NCBI GenBank assembly: GCA_964399345.1
Contig: CAYNQE010000013.1
Location: 1-9,801, forward strand
Reading direction: 5' to 3'
Source of the DNA: UBA2100 sp964399345
Lineage (GTDB): Bacteria; Patescibacteriota; Minisyncoccia; Phycocordibacterales; UBA2100
DNA length: 9,801 nt
The position numbers were made by a program, and so were the translations under genes. Each line of letters begins with the position of its first letter. Position 1 is the stretch's first letter. This document shows, in pieces, positions 5,963-9,801 of the stretch. The notes below the pieces were generated by a model, which was not told the origin of the DNA, did no database searches, and was given only the letters and a program-made list of their open reading frames with translations.

Positions 5963-5983
5963 AGTACTTTAGGAGACTTTTTA

Positions 5984-5999
5984 TGCTATAAAGATAGTA
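5984..5999 (+). promoter_or_regulatory. Extended -10 promoter before the sugar transferase gene
   Basis: TGCTATAAA (5984-5992) fits the TGnTATAAT pattern with one mismatch. No good -35 hexamer lies 16-18 bases upstream. The expected transcription start near A5999 leaves about 10 bases before ATG 6009, too short for a normal ribosome binding site. Confidence 0.4.
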
Positions 6000-6008
6000 C
6001 GAGTGTGT

Positions 6009-7382
6009 ATGCATGTATTAAGTCGAAAAGCTTATTTGGTGCTTTTAGCAGGGGATATAAGTATTCTTTATCTTTCTGTATGGGTGACTCTTACATTACG
6101 ACATTTTAGGACGCCAGATATAGATTTGGCTATAGCCCACCTCACTTCATTTTCATTTTTATTCTCCGTTTGGTTTATTATATATTTCCTCTCGGGCCTC
6201 TACGGGCGCTATACCGTGCTGTTTCGCAAGAAGTTGCCTAATATTATATTCGTAGCCCAAACGATTAATGTAGGAGTCGCTGCTTTATTATTCTTCTCAA
6301 TTCCGTTTTTTCAAATTACCCCAAAAACAATCTTGGTAATTTATCTACTTGTCTCCACTGCTCTTTTGTATTTTTGGAGAGTATACATGTACCCAAATAT
6401 TTTAGTGAGGAAAGAAATAGGGGCAGTTTTAGTTGGAACCAGCTTGGAATTGTCCGAGTTATCTGAAGAAGTGAATAGAGATCCTCTATACCCATTAGAA
6501 TTCAGAGCAATAATTCATCCTGAACTATCCTCCGACGAAGAGATTAAGAAAACTTTGAGTATTTTGATAGAAAGCGGAAGTGTTAGCACAATAGTTGCTG
6601 ACGCCAACAGCCATTCTTTGGATAATATATTACCGTATATTTATGAACTTACTTTCATTAAGAAAAGCGCTGAATTTATAGAAGTTCGTAGTCTATACCA
6701 AGAAGTATTTGAGAGAGTTCCTATATCTTTGATTAGTGATAGGTGGTTACTTAATAATGTAAACGTAGTTTCTCACAGAGTATATGATGCCCTTAAGAGA
6801 GTTGTAGATGTAGTTGCTAGCTTGGTCTTGGGGGTTGTAGCGATAGCAATATCTCCATTCGTCGCTTTTGCAATTAAAATGGAAGATGGAGGTCCTGCTC
6901 TTATTAAACAAAGGCGGATAGGAAGACATGCAAAGGAGGTGGTTTTGTACAAGTTTAGGAGCATGACGGGCTCTGATGATGGAATTTGGATTGATAGAGA
7001 TGGCAGTAATGGAATTAACAGAGTTACAAAAGTAGGTCAGTTTCTAAGAAAGACTCGTATAGATGAATTGCCCCAATTGTGGAATGTATTGAAAGGCGAT
7101 ATCTCTTTAGTTGGGCCAAGGCCGGATATAGTAGGTCTTTATGAGGCTCTAGTTGAGACAGTTCCGTTTTACAAGCTTAGATATGCGGTTGCCCCTGGAC
7201 TAACTGGTTGGGCCCAAACCGCACAGGTCTACGAAGACGGTAATTCCAGTCCACAGTCTATAAGAGAGACAAGAATGAGACTCCAGTATGATTTATATTA
7301 TGTTCAGAACAGGTCTCTCCTACTAGATGCTCGGATAATATTTAAGACATTTAAGGTTGTATTAACAAAACTTGGTTCATGA
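6009..7382 (+). CDS. Polyprenyl-phosphate sugar phosphotransferase (WcaJ/PglC-type)
   Basis: The protein belongs to the bacterial sugar transferase family. It moves a sugar-1-phosphate from a nucleotide sugar to undecaprenyl phosphate, the first membrane step of exopolysaccharide, capsule or glycan synthesis. Numbered from ATG 6009 (457 residues), the N-terminal part has four or five membrane segments (about 8-120), then a soluble, CoA-binding-like region (about 130-250). The catalytic domain follows from about 260: a membrane helix near RVVDVVASLVLG, then KQRRIGR, YKFRSM, the catalytic D352-E353 in RIDELPQLWNVLKGD, SLVGPRPD, and PGLTGWAQ. This layout is the long form typical of WcaJ. The sugar cannot be told from sequence. 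An in-frame GTG at 6003 is possible but lies closer to the promoter and adds only two residues. The gene ends 18 bases before secD. Confidence 0.92.
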   Translation: MHVLSRKAYLVLLAGDISILYLSVWVTLTLRHFRTPDIDLAIAHLTSFSFLFSVWFIIYFLSGLYGRYTVLFRKKLPNIIFVAQTINVGVAALLFFSIPFFQITPKTILVIYLLVSTALLYFWRVYMYPNILVRKEIGAVLVGTSLELSELSEEVNRDPLYPLEFRAIIHPELSSDEEIKKTLSILIESGSVSTIVADANSHSLDNILPYIYELTFIKKSAEFIEVRSLYQEVFERVPISLISDRWLLNNVNVVSHRVYDALKRVVDVVASLVLGVVAIAISPFVAFAIKMEDGGPALIKQRRIGRHAKEVVLYKFRSMTGSDDGIWIDRDGSNGINRVTKVGQFLRKTRIDELPQLWNVLKGDISLVGPRPDIVGLYEALVETVPFYKLRYAVAPGLTGWAQTAQVYEDGNSSPQSIRETRMRLQYDLYYVQNRSLLLDARIIFKTFKVVLTKLGS

Positions 7383-7390
7383 AGTATACT
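7362..7390 (+). promoter_or_regulatory. Sigma-70-type promoter for secDF
   Basis: TTAACA (7362-7367) and TATACT (7385-7390) are separated by exactly 17 bases, each one base from the TTGACA/TATAAT consensus. The -35 lies inside the end of the sugar transferase gene. The predicted start near 7397-7399 leaves only 2-4 bases before the secD ATG at 7401, so the transcript would be nearly leaderless. Confidence 0.62.
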
Positions 7391-7400
7391 TTCCGCACAT

Positions 7401-8723
7401 ATGATTAAGAACAGATTGATAGTTTTAGCGATTTTAATAGCAGGACTGGGCATAGGATGGTCAGTATATTCATCAAGTGAGTTCAGATTAGGTCTAGACC
7501 TTTCAGGTGGAACACATCTTGTTTACAAAGCCGACACCTCAAATATAAATGAGGCAGATATTAAAGACTCTCTTGCATCTCTAAGAGATACCATAGAAAG
7601 AAGGGTGAACCTTTTTGGAGTGGCCGAGCCAATTGTTCAAACTGAACGAGCTGGAGCTCTTTCGGGAGAAGCACAGAACAGACTAATTATTGAACTTCCT
7701 GGTGTTACTGATACCCAAGAGGCGATACGGCTAATTGGAGAAACTCCAGTTTTGGAGTTTAGACTACAAGGAGATGTAGATACTCAGAATGCTGAGGTTG
7801 GAGAAGACGGAACGATAGAGCTTTCACTTGGCGACGTTTTTGGAGATGCTGTATTAACTGGAGCGCATTTAGATAGAGCGTCGCTACAGTTTGGGCAAGG
7901 ACATCAGGGTGGATTATCTAATGAACCTGCCGTTGTATTAGACTTCACTAGCGAAGGAGGAAAGATCTTTGGTGATTTTACAGAAGCTCACGTTGGAGAA
8001 GTATTTGGTATTTTCCTAGATGGGCAACTTATTTCAAACCCAATAATTAATGAAAGAATAACAGGAGGCTCAGCCGTTATCTCAGGAGGGTTTGAACCGG
8101 AAGAGGCTCGTGAGCTGGTACGAAACCTTAACTTTGGAGCACTACCGCTGCCAATTGAATTACTTAGTAGCCAGACCATAGGAGCATCCCTTGGTGCCGA
8201 GACCCTTTCTAAAGGAATTGAAGCTGGAATATGGGGTCTTGCTGCTGTTGCTCTGTTTTTGCTTCTTTGGTATCGATTACCAGGACTACTGTCTGTAATT
8301 TCTCTTTCAATCTATATCGTACTTATTCTAGCAATATTTAAATATATGCCAGTTACATTAACTGCAGCAGGACTTGCTGGATTTATTCTATCAATTGGAT
8401 TAGCAGTTGATGCGAATGTTTTAATCTTTGAAAGAATGAAGGAAGAGCTAATAGAAGGGAAGTGGACTAATAACGCGGTTAAGGATGGATTTAGTAGAGC
8501 TTGGCTTTCTATTCGAGACGGAAACCTTTCGAGTATAATTACAGCAGTAATCCTATTCTGGTTTGGAACTTCTATGGTAGAGGGATTTGCTTTGGTGTTT
8601 GGTATAGGAGTTATCGTTTCAATGATAACTGCAATTACTATAAATAGGACGTTCCTTCTAGCAGCTGGAGATTATGAGCACAAAGGAGTAGCTAAGTTCC
8701 TATTTGGAACTGGATTGAAATAA
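7401..8723 (+). CDS. secD: Protein translocase subunit SecD
   Basis: SecD works with SecF in the inner membrane, using the proton gradient to help pull exported proteins through SecYEG. The 440-residue sequence has an N-terminal membrane helix (about 5-23), then the conserved LGLDLSGGTHLVY. A periplasmic region of about 220 residues follows, including LPGVTDTQEAI and LDGQLISNPIINERI-TGGSAVISGGF. Five hydrophobic helices start near residue 265 (SQTIGASLGAE precedes them). The signature GLAVDANVLIFERMKEEL contains D337, which matches the conserved proton-path aspartate. It is much shorter than E. coli SecD (about 615 residues), with a reduced periplasmic P1 region, as in other compact bacterial SecD proteins. 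One base separates its stop from the secF start, indicating coupling. No Shine-Dalgarno sequence is visible. Confidence 0.96.
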   Translation: MIKNRLIVLAILIAGLGIGWSVYSSSEFRLGLDLSGGTHLVYKADTSNINEADIKDSLASLRDTIERRVNLFGVAEPIVQTERAGALSGEAQNRLIIELPGVTDTQEAIRLIGETPVLEFRLQGDVDTQNAEVGEDGTIELSLGDVFGDAVLTGAHLDRASLQFGQGHQGGLSNEPAVVLDFTSEGGKIFGDFTEAHVGEVFGIFLDGQLISNPIINERITGGSAVISGGFEPEEARELVRNLNFGALPLPIELLSSQTIGASLGAETLSKGIEAGIWGLAAVALFLLLWYRLPGLLSVISLSIYIVLILAIFKYMPVTLTAAGLAGFILSIGLAVDANVLIFERMKEELIEGKWTNNAVKDGFSRAWLSIRDGNLSSIITAVILFWFGTSMVEGFALVFGIGVIVSMITAITINRTFLLAAGDYEHKGVAKFLFGTGLK

Positions 8724-8724
8724 T

Positions 8725-9612
8725 ATGTTAGTTGTTAAATACAGAAAAATATTTTTTGCAGTAAGTGGAATAATTGTTGCAGCCTCCATTGGGGCAATTG
8801 CAATGTTTGGACTTAATTTCGGAATAGAATTCACTGGTGGAGAGATTGCAGAAATCCGCTACGAGGTACGTCCTGAAAGATCTGTAGTTGAGGATAGTTT
8901 AAATACACTAGACTTAGGAGCATACTCACTTAGGGCAGCAGGAGAGAGTGAATACATTCTTAGAGTACGGCCCCTTGAAGAAGGTGAGAGAGAGACAGTA
9001 TTTGTAGCAATTAGTAATGACGGAGGAGCAGTTGAGAGGTTTAACTCAATTGGGCCAACCATTGGAAAAGAATTACGCGCCAAGGCATGGCTAGCTATGC
9101 TTGCTGTTATGTTAGCTATTATAGTTTTCATAGCAATCGCGTTTAGAAAAGTTAGTGAGCCAGTAAGCTCGTGGAAGTATGGGTTTGTTGCAATTATTGC
9201 GCTAATGCACGACGTTATCGTCCCTACAGGACTGTTTGCGGTCTTAGGGTACTTGTTTGGTGCTGAAGTAGATGTTTTGTTTATAATGGCGCTACTGGCT
9301 ATTATCGGATATTCAGTGAACGATACGATAGTGGTTTTTGATAGAGTTCGAGAAAATCTTACAGACAATGAAGAGAGTAATAAGAAGGAAGATTTTGAAA
9401 TTACAGTAGGGAAGTCACTTAACCAAACTTACATGAGAAGTATTAATACTTCACTAACTACTCTTGTGGTATTGCTTTCACTTTTCTTTATTGGAGCAGG
9501 GGTTACTCAAGACTTTGCATTAGTGCTTATAACAGGAGTATTAGCTGGAACATTCTCTTCATTGTTCTTAGCTACACCACTATTGGTTACTCTAGAGAAG
9601 AGGGGGAAATAG
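8725..9612 (+). CDS. secF: Protein translocase subunit SecF
   Basis: SecF is the partner of SecD in the membrane complex that completes protein export. The 295-residue protein shows one N-terminal helix (about 9-30), then LNFGIEFTGGEIAEIRY, the standard SecF motif. A short periplasmic domain follows, then SIGPTIGKELRAKAW, which leads into five membrane helices. GYSVNDTIVVFDRVRENL (from about residue 195) includes D200, equivalent to the conserved aspartate in this RND-like family. SINTSLTTLVVLLSLFFIGAG lies near the end. The length is close to the family norm. The start ATG lies one base after the secD stop and has no Shine-Dalgarno sequence, so translation is probably coupled. The gene ends directly at a terminator. 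Confidence 0.96.
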   Translation: MLVVKYRKIFFAVSGIIVAASIGAIAMFGLNFGIEFTGGEIAEIRYEVRPERSVVEDSLNTLDLGAYSLRAAGESEYILRVRPLEEGERETVFVAISNDGGAVERFNSIGPTIGKELRAKAWLAMLAVMLAIIVFIAIAFRKVSEPVSSWKYGFVAIIALMHDVIVPTGLFAVLGYLFGAEVDVLFIMALLAIIGYSVNDTIVVFDRVRENLTDNEESNKKEDFEITVGKSLNQTYMRSINTSLTTLVVLLSLFFIGAGVTQDFALVLITGVLAGTFSSLFLATPLLVTLEKRGK

Positions 9613-9642
9613 AAAAGCGCCACCCACAAGGGCAGCGCTTTT
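9613..9642 (+). terminator. Bidirectional intrinsic terminator after secF
   Basis: AAAAGCGC (9613-9620) pairs with GCGCTTTT (9635-9642). An inner CCC/GGG stem closes on an ACAA loop, and a small internal bulge separates the two stems. The flanking A4 and T4 runs let it work on both strands, which suits the convergent gene that ends at 9650. It starts at the base after the secF stop codon. Confidence 0.85.
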
Positions 9643-9649
9643 CAACAAC

Positions 9650-9801
9650 TTAAACGACTGAAGCAAATGCAGAATTTGTTTCTTCTGAGAATAAAGGAAT
9701 GCGTTTTGCTGCCAGCCTTAGTTCCGGATAGGAAACTGAAAGAGAAGCACGGGCAGATGCCTGAGCTTCTTCGCGACTGGCAAAAACAGAGTTGGAATCA
9801 A
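9650..9801 (-). CDS. 3' end of an unidentified gene, truncated by window edge
   Basis: The minus strand is open from the window edge to a TAA at 9652-9650, giving 49 complete codons. The peptide begins DSNSVFASREEAQASARASL and ends SEETNSAFASVV. It is alanine- and serine-rich, with charged stretches that could be helical, and no motif identifies a family. Support for a real gene comes from the uninterrupted frame ending 8 bases from the bidirectional terminator, in the convergent arrangement that such a terminator implies. Its start and most of its length lie outside the window. The product is unknown. Confidence 0.6.
   Translation of the reverse strand, partial: DSNSVFASREEAQASARASLSVSYPELRLAAKRIPLFSEETNSAFASVV

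Noticed and set aside
5971..5991. AGGAG followed by ATG CTA TAA as a regulatory mini-ORF before the sugar transferase
   Set aside because: It overlaps the -10 element, so it would not be on the gene's own transcript, and a two-codon frame is easily chance.
4381..9368. Long minus-strand frames opposite the SEDS, Sec and hypothetical genes
   Set aside because: They are shadows of conserved plus-strand genes and encode no recognisable motifs.

Overview
The window holds the 3' end of a bacterial rRNA operon followed by envelope and secretion genes. It most likely comes from a Candidate Phyla Radiation bacterium (Patescibacteria, Parcubacteria-like). This is inferred from the intron-rich 23S rRNA gene, the compact SecD, the AT-leaning coding sequence, the general lack of Shine-Dalgarno sequences, and a membrane protein with a surface motif I associate with such genomes. 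No marker seen here proves the phylum.

Positions 1-3505: the 3' part of 23S rRNA, broken by four group I introns. In E. coli numbering they follow nucleotides 1917 (intron 1, visible to 327), 1931 (intron 2, 342-570), 1943 (intron 3, 583-1672) and 2500 (intron 4, 2229-3123). The first three lie within 27 nt of mature rRNA, leaving micro-exons of 14 and 12 nt. Introns 1 and 3 share one core type, and introns 2 and 4 share another. Introns 3 and 4 each carry a LAGLIDADG homing endonuclease gene whose 3' end is read through the ribozyme core.

Positions 3506-4046: a spacer with an unresolved tRNA-like element (about 3594-3752), tRNA-Pro(GGG), 5S rRNA and a strong hairpin terminator.

Positions 4058-9612: a plus-strand block. 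It encodes a membrane-anchored protein of unknown function, RodA (peptidoglycan polymerase), a polyprenyl-phosphate sugar phosphotransferase (surface glycan initiation), SecD and SecF. Promoter-like sites lie only a few bases before three start codons, suggesting leaderless or very short-leader mRNAs. A bidirectional terminator separates secF from the 3' end of an unidentified minus-strand gene that runs off the window.

The most notable feature is the intron cluster: three ribozymes must excise around 14-nt and 12-nt exons in the decoding-side helices of domain IV, and a fourth splits the peptidyl-transferase loop.
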